Source of the DNA: Streptomyces bambusae | GTDB taxonomy: Bacteria; Actinomycetota; Actinomycetes; Streptomycetales; Streptomycetaceae | Direction: 5' to 3' | DNA length: 39,243 nt | NCBI RefSeq assembly: GCF_020532645.1 | Contig: NZ_JAJAUZ010000065.1 | Coordinates: forward strand, 1 to 39,243 | Shown: positions 22,457 through 30,468 of the stretch, piece by piece | Layout of the letters: each line of letters opens with the position of its first letter | Numbering within the stretch: position 1 is the stretch's first letter | Made by a program: the position numbers and the translations under genes | The notes under the pieces: generated by a model | Told to the model about the DNA's origin: nothing | What the model saw: the letters and a program-made list of their open reading frames with translations, nothing else | Databases searched by the model: none

Positions 22457-23458
22457 TCAGCGCTCGCGGCGGAGCCACCCGGCGACCTCGGTCGCCCAGT
22501 ACGTGAGGATCGTGTCGGCGCCGGCCCGCTTGATGCCGAGCAGGGTCTCCATGATGGCGCGGTCGCGCTCGACCCAGCCGTTCGCGGCGGCGGCCTCGAT
22601 CATCGCGTACTCGCCGGAGATCTGGTACGCGGCGACCGGCACGTCCACGGCCTGCGCGACGCGGTAGAGGATGTCGAGGTAGGGGCCGGCCGGCTTCACC
22701 ATCACCATGTCGGCGCCCTCTTCGAGGTCGAGCGCCAGCTCGCGCAGCGACTCGCGGGCGTTCGCCGGGTCCTGCTGGTAGCTCTTGCGGTCGCCCTGCA
22801 GGCTGGACGCGACGGCCTCGCGGAACGGCCCGTAGAACGCGGACGAGTACTTCGCCGTGTACGCGAGGATCGACACGTCCTCGTGGCCGGTCTCGTCGAG
22901 CGCGTCACGGATGACGCCGACCTGGCCATCCATCATGCCGCTGGGGCCGACGACGTGGACGCCGGCGTCGGCCTGGACCTGCGCCATTTCCGCGTAGCGC
23001 TCCAGGGTCGCGTCGTTGTCGACCCGGCCGTCGGCGTCCAGCACGCCGCAGTGGCCGTGGTCGGTGTACTCGTCGAGGCACAGGTCGGACATGATGACGA
23101 GGTCGTCGCCGACCTCGGCCTTCACGTCGCGGATCGCGACCTGGAGGATCCCGTCGGGCTCGGTCCCGGCGGTGCCGAGCGCGTCCTTCTTCTCGTCCTC
23201 GGGGACCCCGAACAGCATGATCCCCGCAACGCCCGCCTCCACCGCCTCCACGGCGGCCTTCCGCAGCGTGTCCCGGCTGTGCTGCACGACCCCCGGCATG
23301 GCCGAGATCGCCACCGGCTCGCTGACGCCCTCCCGCACGAACGCGGGCAGGATCAGATCCGACGGATCCAGCCGCGTCTCGGCCACCATCCGGCGCATCG
23401 CCGGGGTGGTGCGCAGGCGGCGGGGCCGCGAGCCAGGGAAGGAACCGTACGCGCTCAT
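22457..23458 (-). CDS. hemB: Delta-aminolevulinic acid dehydratase (porphobilinogen synthase)
   Basis: The 333-residue enzyme joins two 5-aminolevulinate molecules into porphobilinogen. The two Schiff-base lysines are visible: Lys203 in AYTAKYSS and Lys255 in MVKPAGPY. The metal loop reads DLCLDEYTDHGHCG: Cys127, Asp129 and Cys137. Here Cys127 and Cys137 match the zinc type, while Asp129 stands where zinc enzymes have a second Cys, so the metal preference is unclear. Length is normal. The ATG at 23458 is right. It is transcribed with the rex-hemACD genes but after a 178-bp gap with a repeat, so it may have its own promoter. Confidence 0.97.
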   Translation of the reverse strand: MSAYGSFPGSRPRRLRTTPAMRRMVAETRLDPSDLILPAFVREGVSEPVAISAMPGVVQHSRDTLRKAAVEAVEAGVAGIMLFGVPEDEKKDALGTAGTEPDGILQVAIRDVKAEVGDDLVIMSDLCLDEYTDHGHCGVLDADGRVDNDATLERYAEMAQVQADAGVHVVGPSGMMDGQVGVIRDALDETGHEDVSILAYTAKYSSAFYGPFREAVASSLQGDRKSYQQDPANARESLRELALDLEEGADMVMVKPAGPYLDILYRVAQAVDVPVAAYQISGEYAMIEAAAANGWVERDRAIMETLLGIKRAGADTILTYWATEVAGWLRRER

Positions 23459-23526
23459 CTTCGTCGCCTCTTCAAGCCATCGACAGCAGTCGCCCCAAGC
23501 CTAGGCCCGCCCGGGGCGACGGAAGG

Positions 23527-23622
23527 CAAAACGCCGGCGGGGCAAAATGCAGCACGCCGGCGGGGCAAAATCAAGCCCCGCCGGCGTTTGAGGCGCGGGG
23601 GTCCGGGGGCGGAGCCCCCGAA
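23527..23622. repeat. Palindromic repeat between hemD and hemB
   Basis: ACGCCGGCGGGGCAAAAT occurs in two nearly identical copies (23531 and 23554). They are followed by AGCCCCGCCGGCGTTTGAGGC, then GGGGGTCCGGGGGCGGAGCCCCC. Several arms are complementary, so a long branched hairpin can form in the transcript between hemD and hemB. Confidence 0.8.
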
Positions 23623-23636
23623 ACACCCGCGCTGCG

Positions 23637-25298
23637 TCAGGTCGTACGACGCCGCCGCGCCCCAGGACGCCGCTCGCTCGGCCGGAACACCGCCTCACCC
23701 GCAGACTTGGCCGCCTCCCGCCGCGCCGCCCCGTACTCCGCCAGCGCCTCCGCCAGCTTCGACACGCTCGGCTCGGGCGACAGCACGTCCACCCGCAGCC
23801 CGTGCTCTTCAGCCGTCTTGGCCGTGGCGGGCCCGATGCACGCGATCACGGTCACGTTGTGCGGCTTGCCCGCGATGCCGACGAGGTTCCGCACCGTCGA
23901 CGACGAGGTGAAGAGCACGGCGTCGAACCCACCGCCCTTGATCGCCTCACGCGTGTCCGCCGGCGGCGGCGAAGCCCGCACGGTCCGGTAGGCCGTGACG
24001 TCGTCGACTTCCCAGCCCAGCTCGATCAGCCCCGCGACCAGCGTCTCCGTCGCGATGTCGGCGCGCGGCAGGAAGACGCGGTCGATCGGGTCGAAGACCG
24101 GGTCGTACGGCGGCCAGTCCTCCAGCAGACCCGCCGCGGACTGCTCGCCGCTCGGCACGAGGTCCGGCTTCACACCGAACTCCACCAGCGCCGCAGCCGT
24201 CTGCTCGCCGACCGCTGCGACCTTGATGCCGGCGAACGCGCGCGCGTCGAGCCCGTACTCCTCGAACTTCTCGCGCACCGCCTTCACCGCGTTGACCGAC
24301 GTGAAGGCGATCCACTCGTAGCGCCCGGTGACCAGCCCCTTGACCGCGCGCTCCATCTGCTGCGGCGTCCGCGGCGGCTCGACGGCGATCGTCGGCACCT
24401 CATGCGGCACCGCTCCGTACGAGCGCAGCTGCTCGGACAGCGAGGCGGCCTGCTCCTTGGTCCGCGGCACCAGCACCCGCCAGCCGAACAGCGGCTTCGA
24501 CTCGAACCAGGCCAGCTCGTCACGGCGCGCGGCGGCGCTGTGCTCACCGACCACGGCTATCACCGGCTGGTGCCCCTCGGGCGAGGGGAGCACCTTGCCC
24601 TGCTTGAACACCTGCGCGATGGTGCCCAGCGTCGCGGTCCACGTCCGCTGCCGCGTCGTCGTACCGGCCACGGTCACCGTCAGCGGCGTGTCCGGCTTCC
24701 GGCCGGCCGTCACCAGCTCGGCGGCCGCCGCCGACACCGTCTCCAGCGTCGCCGAGACCACGAGGATGCCGTCACTGGCACCCGCCTCGGTCCAGCACCG
24801 GGGCGACGCCGTACGGGCGTCCAGGAAGCGGACGTCCGCCCCCGCCTTGTCCCGCAGCGGCACACCCGCGTACGCCGGCACACCGACGGCGGTCGCCACA
24901 CCGGGGACCACCTCGAACGGGATCCCCGCCGACGCGCAGGCGAGCATCTCCTCGGCCGCGCTGCCGTCCAGACCGGGGTCGCCGGTGATCGCACGGACGA
25001 CCCGCCTGCCGGAGCGCGCGGCCTCCATGACAAGATTGGCGGCATCCCGGATCACCGGGACACCGGCGGCCGTTGACGCCTCGTCAGCGACCGTCAGCTG
25101 CGGCGTGTCGACACCCGTGCGGGCATGGGAGCGTACGACGTCGAGCACCTCGGGCTCCGCGATCAGTACGTCCGCGGCCGCGAGGGCTTCGACGGCGCGC
25201 AGCGTGAGCAGTCCCGGGTCGCCGGGGCCGGCACCGAGGAAGGTGACGTGCCCGGAGGCGGCCGGAAACGCGGAGGTGGTGGAACTTGTGGGGCTCAA
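23637..25298 (-). CDS. hemD: Uroporphyrinogen-III synthase fused to a uroporphyrinogen-III methyltransferase-like domain
   Basis: The 553-residue fusion has an N-terminal tetrapyrrole methylase domain (about 15-255) starting VTFLGAGPGDPGLLTLRA, and a C-terminal HemD domain (about 270-525) with GWRVLVPRTKEQAASLSEQL, ALVEFGVKPDLVPS and FTSSSTVRNLVG. HemD closes hydroxymethylbilane into uroporphyrinogen III. In the methylase half the usual RLKGGDPFVFGRG is replaced by RAITGDPGLDGS, so its activity is doubtful. The start is a TTG at 25298 that overlaps the hemC stop (TTGA), with no other good start, and implies coupled translation. The C-terminus is basic (RRPGARRRR). It is the last gene before a repeat-bearing gap. 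Confidence 0.92.
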   Translation of the reverse strand: MSPTSSTTSAFPAASGHVTFLGAGPGDPGLLTLRAVEALAAADVLIAEPEVLDVVRSHARTGVDTPQLTVADEASTAAGVPVIRDAANLVMEAARSGRRVVRAITGDPGLDGSAAEEMLACASAGIPFEVVPGVATAVGVPAYAGVPLRDKAGADVRFLDARTASPRCWTEAGASDGILVVSATLETVSAAAAELVTAGRKPDTPLTVTVAGTTTRQRTWTATLGTIAQVFKQGKVLPSPEGHQPVIAVVGEHSAAARRDELAWFESKPLFGWRVLVPRTKEQAASLSEQLRSYGAVPHEVPTIAVEPPRTPQQMERAVKGLVTGRYEWIAFTSVNAVKAVREKFEEYGLDARAFAGIKVAAVGEQTAAALVEFGVKPDLVPSGEQSAAGLLEDWPPYDPVFDPIDRVFLPRADIATETLVAGLIELGWEVDDVTAYRTVRASPPPADTREAIKGGGFDAVLFTSSSTVRNLVGIAGKPHNVTVIACIGPATAKTAEEHGLRVDVLSPEPSVSKLAEALAEYGAARREAAKSAGEAVFRPSERRPGARRRRTT

Positions 25299-26281
25299 AG
25301 TGCTCGCTCCCCCATCAGACCGGCCGCGCCCTTGGCCAGCATTTCGTCCGCGAGTTCACGGCCGAACGCCATCGCCTCGTCGTACGACCCGGGCACGGGA
25401 CCGGTGGTGGACAGCTGCACCAGCGAGGATCCGTCGGTCGTGCCGACCACACCCCGCAGGCGCATTTCGTTGACAACCTGCCCGGCGCCGGAGGCGTCGG
25501 CCGGCGCGAAGTCGGCCAGGGCACCCACGGGTGCACTGCAGCCGGCCTCCAGAGCCGCGAGCAGGGACCGCTCGGCAGTCACGGCGGCCCGGGTGTCCGG
25601 GTCGTCGAGTTCACCGAGCGCGGCGATCAGGTCCGCGTTGTCCGCGAGACATTCGACCGCCAGTGCCCCCTGGCCGGGGGCGGGCAGAACATGGTCGACC
25701 GCCAGGTGGTCGGTCGCTTCCCCGCTGCGCCCGATCCGGTTGAGACCGGCGGCGGCGAGCACCACCGCGTCGAGTTCGCCGTCGTGGACGAACCCGATGC
25801 GGGTGTCGACGTTGCCGCGGATCGCGACCGTCTCGATGCGCTTGCCGAGCTGGCGGGCGTAGGCGTTCAGCTGCGCCATGCGGCGCGGCGAGCCGGTACC
25901 GACCCGGGCGCCGTCGGGCAGCTCCTCGAACGTCAGGCCGTCGCGGGCGACCAGCACGTCGCGCGGGTCCTCCCGCTTGGGGATGGCCGCGAGCACGAGC
26001 TCGTCGGGCTGCGCCGTCGGCAGGTCCTTGAGGGAGTGCACGGCGAAGTCGACCTCGCCGCGCAGCAGGGCGTCGCGCAGCGCGGTCACGAACACGCCGG
26101 TGCCGCCGATCTGCGCGAGGTTCTCCCGCGAGACGTCGCCGTACGTGGTGATCTCCACGAGCTCGACGGGCCGGCCGGTGAGGGCGCGCACCGCCTCGGC
26201 GACGTGCCCGGACTGGGACATGGCCAGCTTGCTGCGCCGCGTCCCGAGCTTCAGCGGCTGCTGGGCAGGGCCTGAGTTCAT
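25295..26281 (-). CDS. hemC: Hydroxymethylbilane synthase (porphobilinogen deaminase)
   Basis: The 328-residue enzyme polymerises four porphobilinogen units into hydroxymethylbilane. It has the start LKLGTRRSKLAMSQSGHV, the VDFAVHSLKDLPT loop, the VGTGSPRR substrate-binding motif, IRGNVDTR, and the dipyrromethane cofactor Cys248 in AGCSAPVGA. Length is slightly above the family average because of a few C-terminal residues. The ATG at 26281 overlaps the hemA stop by 4 bp (ATGA), and its own stop overlaps the hemD TTG start. It is the middle gene of the rex-hemA-hemC-hemD unit. Confidence 0.98.
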   Translation of the reverse strand: MNSGPAQQPLKLGTRRSKLAMSQSGHVAEAVRALTGRPVELVEITTYGDVSRENLAQIGGTGVFVTALRDALLRGEVDFAVHSLKDLPTAQPDELVLAAIPKREDPRDVLVARDGLTFEELPDGARVGTGSPRRMAQLNAYARQLGKRIETVAIRGNVDTRIGFVHDGELDAVVLAAAGLNRIGRSGEATDHLAVDHVLPAPGQGALAVECLADNADLIAALGELDDPDTRAAVTAERSLLAALEAGCSAPVGALADFAPADASGAGQVVNEMRLRGVVGTTDGSSLVQLSTTGPVPGSYDEAMAFGRELADEMLAKGAAGLMGERAL

Positions 26282-28005
26282 GATGCCCGTCCTGTGTTGG
26301 TGACGCTCTGCACGTCACCGTCGGTCGTGTCGGCCCGGCTGACGGATGCCACCGTCTCCGGATCGAGGTCGAAGAGTTCCCGCAGCGCCTCCGCGTACCC
26401 GGCACCGCCGGGCTCGCTCGCGAGCTGCTTGACCCGCACGGTCGGTGCGTGCAGGAGCTTGTCGACGACGCGGCGCACGGTCTGGGTGACCTCGGCGCGC
26501 TGGCGGTCGTCCAGGTCGGGCAGCCGCCCGTCGAGCCGCGCGACCTCGCTCGCCACGACCTCCGCGGCCATCGCGCGCAGCGCGACGACGGTGGGCGTGA
26601 TGTGTGCGGCCCGCTGTGCGGCCCCGAACGCGGCGACCTCCGCCGCGACGATCTCACGCACGAGCTCGACGTCGGCCGCCATCGGCGCGTCGGCGGAAGC
26701 CTCGGCCAGCGACTCGATGTCCACGAGCCGCACCCCGGGGATCCGGTGTGCAGCGGCGTCGATGTCCCGCGGCATGGCCAGGTCGAGCAGGGCCAGCCGT
26801 ACCGGCGCCCCGTTGCTCTCCGGCACCCGCCCGGCCTTGCGGGGCCCCCGCTGGGCGGCGGCCTCGCCCTGGTCGGCCCAGGCCCCGTGGAGTTCGAGCG
26901 ACCCGGCGTCCACTCCGGCGATCGCCGACCGGCCGTCGGTGGGAACGGGACACCCGTCCTCCACCACAGGGGCCTCAAGCGTCCGGGCAGCCCCGGCATC
27001 GGCGATCCGCCCGAGCACCTGAGCCGCAGCCGCCAGCCGCGCCACGGCGTCGAGATCCACGGCCTGCGCGTTCCCCGCACCGGCGGCAGCGTCCGGCGCC
27101 GGCGCCCGGGGCGCGGGGTCCGGGGCGGAGCCCTGGTTCGGGAAGGGGCGGGCAGGGGAAAGGCCCGCAGGGCCGTCCACGGCCACCGCCCCGGCAACGT
27201 CCTCCCCGGTCAGCACCAGCCCGGTGGCCCCGGTACAGGAGACGGCAACGTCAACCCGCCCCAGCTCGGCGAGCACCGCATCCATCGCGACGGCCCTGGC
27301 CGAAACCCCGGACCCGCCCAGGATCTCCACCAGCCGCTCGGCCCGGGCGAACGTCCGGTTGGCGACGACGACCTCGGACACCCCGGCCCGCACCAGCGTC
27401 GCCGCGGCCAGCGAGGACATGGACCCGGCCCCGATGACCAGCGCCCGCTTCCCGGCGGCCCAGGACGGGACGTCCGTACCGGCCGCCAGCTGCTCCAGCC
27501 CGAACGTCACGAGCGACTGCCCGGCCCGGTCGATCCCGGTCTCGGAGTGCGCCCGCTTGCCGACCCGCAGCGCCTGCTGGAAGAGGTCGTTCACCAGCCG
27601 CCCGGCGGTGTGCAGCTCCTGCCCCAGGGCGAGCGCGTCCTTGATCTGCCCGAGGATCTGCCCCTCGCCCACGACCATCGAGTCCAGCCCGCACGCCACC
27701 GAGAAGAAGTGGTGGACGGCCCGGTCCTCGTAGTGCACGTAGAGGTAGGGAGTGAGCTCCTCCAGCGCGACGCCGCTGTGCTGCGCGAGCAGCGTGGACA
27801 GCTCGGCGACGCCGGCGTGGAACTTGTCCACGTTGGCGTACAGCTCGATCCGGTTGCACGTGGCCAGCACCGCGGCCTCGCTGGCCGGCTCGGCGGCCAG
27901 CGTGTCGTGCAGCAGCTTGATCTTGGCGTCCGCGGACAGCGCAGCCCGCTCCAGCACGCTGACCGGCGCACTGCGGTGACTCAGCCCGACGACGAGCAGA
28001 CTCAT
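26278..28005 (-). CDS. hemA: Glutamyl-tRNA reductase with a large internal insert
   Basis: The 575-residue enzyme reduces glutamyl-tRNA to glutamate-1-semialdehyde, the first step of haem synthesis. It has the nucleophile Cys50 in ATCNRIEL, the GEGQILGQIKDA segment, the NADPH loop VIGAGSMSSLA (190-200) and the C-terminal dimerisation region. Typical enzymes have about 420 residues. The excess lies between VSCTGATGLVLTGEDV and PVRLALLDLAMPRDID (residues about 275-400), a Pro/Ala/Gly-rich insert in the NADPH domain. Part of it is encoded by the dispersed palindromic repeat. The ATG at 28005 overlaps the rex stop. The Rex operator upstream should govern it. Confidence 0.96.
   Translation of the reverse strand: MSLLVVGLSHRSAPVSVLERAALSADAKIKLLHDTLAAEPASEAAVLATCNRIELYANVDKFHAGVAELSTLLAQHSGVALEELTPYLYVHYEDRAVHHFFSVACGLDSMVVGEGQILGQIKDALALGQELHTAGRLVNDLFQQALRVGKRAHSETGIDRAGQSLVTFGLEQLAAGTDVPSWAAGKRALVIGAGSMSSLAAATLVRAGVSEVVVANRTFARAERLVEILGGSGVSARAVAMDAVLAELGRVDVAVSCTGATGLVLTGEDVAGAVAVDGPAGLSPARPFPNQGSAPDPAPRAPAPDAAAGAGNAQAVDLDAVARLAAAAQVLGRIADAGAARTLEAPVVEDGCPVPTDGRSAIAGVDAGSLELHGAWADQGEAAAQRGPRKAGRVPESNGAPVRLALLDLAMPRDIDAAAHRIPGVRLVDIESLAEASADAPMAADVELVREIVAAEVAAFGAAQRAAHITPTVVALRAMAAEVVASEVARLDGRLPDLDDRQRAEVTQTVRRVVDKLLHAPTVRVKQLASEPGGAGYAEALRELFDLDPETVASVSRADTTDGDVQSVTNTGRAS
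27105..27160 (-). repeat. Copy of the intergenic palindromic repeat inside the hemA coding region
   Basis: The + strand reads GGGGCGCGGGGTCCGGGGCG, then GAGCCCTGG and the tail TTCGGGAAGGGGCGGGCAGG. The core is the same as GGGGTCCGGGGCGGAGCCCC at 3681-3700 and the copy at 10718. Here it lies in an open frame and encodes about residues 282-301 of glutamyl-tRNA reductase (ARPFPNQGSAPDPAPRAP), within the insert that normal enzymes lack. This mirrors the palindromic elements in protein-coding genes known from Rickettsia. Confidence 0.75.
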
Positions 28006-28826
28006 GCCGGCATCACCGCCGGCACGTCCCCGTCGGGCCCGCCCTTGCCGGAACGGCCGGCCGGACCCGCCGCCGGAGCGGCGCCCGCCGCCGGGGCGGC
28101 AGGCGTGGCCGGCGTGGCAGGCGTGGAGACGGCAGGAGCCGTGCCGGGTCCGGCGGAGGTCTCCTCCCCCGCCTTCCGCTGCTCGTGGAACGCCAGGATC
28201 TGCAGCTCGATCGAGAGGTCGACCTTCCGCACGTCCACGCCCTCCGGCACGGACAGCACGGTCGGCGCGAAGTTCAGGATGGACGTGACGCCCAGGGCCA
28301 CGAGCCGGTCGCAGACCTGCTGGGCCGCTCCGGCCGGGGTGGCGATGACCCCGATGGAGACGCCGTTGTCCGTGATGATCCGCTCGAGCTCGTCGGTGTG
28401 CTGCACCGGCATCCCCGCAACCGGCTTTCCGGCCATCGCCGGATCGGCGTCGATCAGCGCGGCCACGCGGAAACCGCGCGAGGCGAACCCGCCGTAATTG
28501 GCCAGCGCGGCGCCGAGGTTTCCGATGCCGACGATGACGACCGGCCAGTCCTGGGTCAGGCCCAGCTCACGGGAGATCTGGTAGACGAGGTATTCGACGT
28601 CGTAGCCGACGCCGCGGGTCCCGTACGAGCCGAGGTACGAGAAGTCCTTGCGGAGCTTGGCGGAATTGACGCCGGCCGCGGCCGCGAGCTCTTCGGAGGA
28701 GACGGTGGGCACCGAGCGCTCGGAGAGCGCGGTGAGGGCCCGCAGGTACAGCGGGAGCCGGGCGACAGTGGCCTCGGGAATGCCTCGGCTGCGGGTCGCC
28801 GGTCGGTGAGTTCGGCCAGTTGCCAC
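28002..28826 (-). CDS. rex: Redox-sensing transcriptional repressor Rex
   Basis: The 274-residue repressor senses the NADH/NAD+ ratio and in Streptomyces controls respiratory and haem genes. It has an N-terminal winged helix (ATVARLPLYLRALTALSERS; AAAAGVNSAKLRKDFSYLGSYGTRGVGY) and a Rossmann domain with VIVGIGNLGAALANY. The domain-swapped C-terminal helix LSIELQILAFHEQRKAG follows. The last 45 or so residues are a Pro/Ala/Gly tail that appears longer than usual. The GTG at 28826 (MATGRTHRPATRSRGIPEA) follows AGGAG and gives the known Rex start. Its stop overlaps the hemA ATG, so regulator and first haem enzyme are co-translated. Its own operator lies 77 bp upstream. Confidence 0.98.
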   Translation of the reverse strand: MATGRTHRPATRSRGIPEATVARLPLYLRALTALSERSVPTVSSEELAAAAGVNSAKLRKDFSYLGSYGTRGVGYDVEYLVYQISRELGLTQDWPVVIVGIGNLGAALANYGGFASRGFRVAALIDADPAMAGKPVAGMPVQHTDELERIITDNGVSIGVIATPAGAAQQVCDRLVALGVTSILNFAPTVLSVPEGVDVRKVDLSIELQILAFHEQRKAGEETSAGPGTAPAVSTPATPATPAAPAAGAAPAAGPAGRSGKGGPDGDVPAVMPA

Positions 28827-28902
28827 GATGCTCCTGCGGGATGAGCGGGGCTGCAGGCGGCCACTTGTCCCAGGACCGCCCCGTCGAATGCAGGCTATGT
28901 CT

Positions 28903-28920
28903 TTGTGAACGCGTGCACAA
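28903..28920. promoter_or_regulatory. Rex operator (ROP) upstream of rex-hemACD
   Basis: TTGTGAACGCGTGCACAA matches the Rex consensus TGTGAA-N4-TTCACA with one change in the right arm (G for T). It lies 77 bp upstream of the rex start. In Streptomyces coelicolor Rex binds such a site before its own gene, so the unit is probably autoregulated. Confidence 0.85.
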
Positions 28921-29119
28921 AGATTGTGTCCAATTTGTCCGACCAAAGTGACCGGGGTCACGCGTCCGCGGCGCCCGGTACGGGAACTACGGGACCACGC
29001 CGTGCGTCCACATCGCGACGGGGGCAAAACGGAACACACTCCTCATCCATACGCCCCCGAGACCGCTCAAATCGCCCACGATGGTAACGGTCGCCCCGGT
29101 CAACCGACCACCGCGCGGC

Positions 29120-29398
29120 TCAGCCGGCCAGCGCGCGCCGCAGCCGGTCCGGGTTCACCCGCCAGAAGGTGTGCTGCTCCCCGTCGACGAGGACCACCGG
29201 AATCTGCTCCCAGTACTTCCGGTACAGCTCCTCGTCCTGGGAGATGTCCTTCTTCTCCCAGCCGGCCCCGGTCTCGGCGCAGACCGCGGCGACGACCTCC
29301 TCCGCTTCGTCGCAGAGGTGGCAGCCGGGCTTCCCGACGAGGGTGACCATCCGCTCGGCGGGGTTCTTCTTTTCCTTGCGGCGCAGCAGGGGGCTCAT
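29120..29398 (-). CDS. Glutaredoxin-like thiol-redox protein
   Basis: The 92-residue protein has the thioredoxin-fold start MVTLVGKPGCHLCDEAEEVV with the redox motif C26-H-L-C29, the cis-Pro segment QIPVVLVDGE, and the end HTFWRVNPDRLRRAL, typical of the DUF836/glutaredoxin-family proteins of actinobacteria. It probably reduces or forms disulfides in the cytoplasm. The first 16 residues are basic. The ATG at 29398 is the only plausible start. It lies upstream of rex on the same strand with 293 bp between, so the Rex operator sits downstream of it, and co-transcription with rex is possible but unproven. Confidence 0.88.
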   Translation of the reverse strand: MSPLLRRKEKKNPAERMVTLVGKPGCHLCDEAEEVVAAVCAETGAGWEKKDISQDEELYRKYWEQIPVVLVDGEQHTFWRVNPDRLRRALAG

Positions 29399-29505
29399 GC
29401 CCTCATTCTCGCCCGGCGGCCGCGTAACACCGTCGTCCCGCAGTGTTCACGGCCCCGCATCCCGGCGGTTCGGGAGTTACCGAACACAGTGGCTATGCTC
29501 GCAGC

Positions 29506-30468
29506 ATGCCCGCTCTGAGATGGCTCACCCCAGGTAAGCGCCCGGCGACCGCCCGGAGCGTGCTGGCCGGCGAGGCCTCCGCCGAGGCCGCCCGCAAGGC
29601 CGCGGCCCCGGAGGAAGCGGACCAGAGAGCGACCGGCGGCACGGTCGCCGGGACCGGGGCCGAGGCCCCCGCCGAGCCGGCGTTCCCGGTGGCCGGCGAC
29701 GAGGAGGCCGCGGCCTTCTTCGACCTCGACAACACCGTCATGCAGGGCGCCGCGATCTTCCACCTCGGGCGCGGACTCTACAAGCGCGAGTTCTTCCAGC
29801 GCCGCGAGCTGGCCCGGTTCGCCTGGCAGCAGGCGTGGTTCCGGATCGCCGGCGTCGAGGACCCCGAGCACATGCAGGACGCCCGCGACAGCGCGCTGTC
29901 CATCGTGAAGGGCCACAGCGTCGCCGAACTGACGGACATCGGCGAAGAGATCTACGACGAGTACATGGCCGAGCGGATCTGGCCCGGCACCCGCGCCCTC
30001 GCCCAGGCCCACCTGGACGCCGGGCAGAAGGTGTGGCTGGTGACGGCCGCGCCGGTGGAGACGGCCACGATCATCGCCCGCCGGCTCGGCCTGACCGGCG
30101 CCCTGGGCACGGTCGCCGAATCCGTGGACGGCGTGTACACGGGCCGGCTGGTCGGCGAGCCCCTGCACGGGCCCGCGAAGGCCGAGGCGGTGCGCGCCCT
30201 GGCCGCGGCCGAGGGCCTGGACCTGGCGCGCTGCGCCGCGTACAGCGATTCGCACAACGACATCCCGATGCTGTCGCTGGTCGGACATCCGTACGCGATC
30301 AATCCCGACACAAAACTGCGCAAGCATGCCCGGGCCCACGACTGGCGGCTGCGCGACTATCGCACCGGTCGCAAGGCGGCCAAGGTGGGCATCCCCGCGG
30401 CCGCCGGAGTGGGTGCACTGGCGGGCGGCACGGCCGCCGCAGTGGCCATGCACCGCCGCCGCAAGTAG
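29506..30468 (+). CDS. HAD-IB family phosphatase with C-terminal membrane segment
   Basis: The 320-residue protein shows all HAD motifs: I, FFDLDNTVM with nucleophile Asp73 and Asp75; II, VWLVTAAP; III, Lys in HGPAKAEA; IV, YSDSHNDIPML. It fits the HAD-IB group (SerB-like) often linked to lysophospholipid or phosphoserine phosphatases. The first 65 residues are an Ala/Glu-rich unconserved leader. The end, VGIPAAAGVGALAGGTAAAVAMHRRRK, looks like a membrane anchor with a basic stop-transfer tail. The ATG at 29506 starts the region matching homologues. It is divergent from the glutaredoxin gene and upstream of bldN; a phospholipid phosphatase role beside the acyltransferase further on is only a guess. 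Confidence 0.92.
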   Translation: MPALRWLTPGKRPATARSVLAGEASAEAARKAAAPEEADQRATGGTVAGTGAEAPAEPAFPVAGDEEAAAFFDLDNTVMQGAAIFHLGRGLYKREFFQRRELARFAWQQAWFRIAGVEDPEHMQDARDSALSIVKGHSVAELTDIGEEIYDEYMAERIWPGTRALAQAHLDAGQKVWLVTAAPVETATIIARRLGLTGALGTVAESVDGVYTGRLVGEPLHGPAKAEAVRALAAAEGLDLARCAAYSDSHNDIPMLSLVGHPYAINPDTKLRKHARAHDWRLRDYRTGRKAAKVGIPAAAGVGALAGGTAAAVAMHRRRK

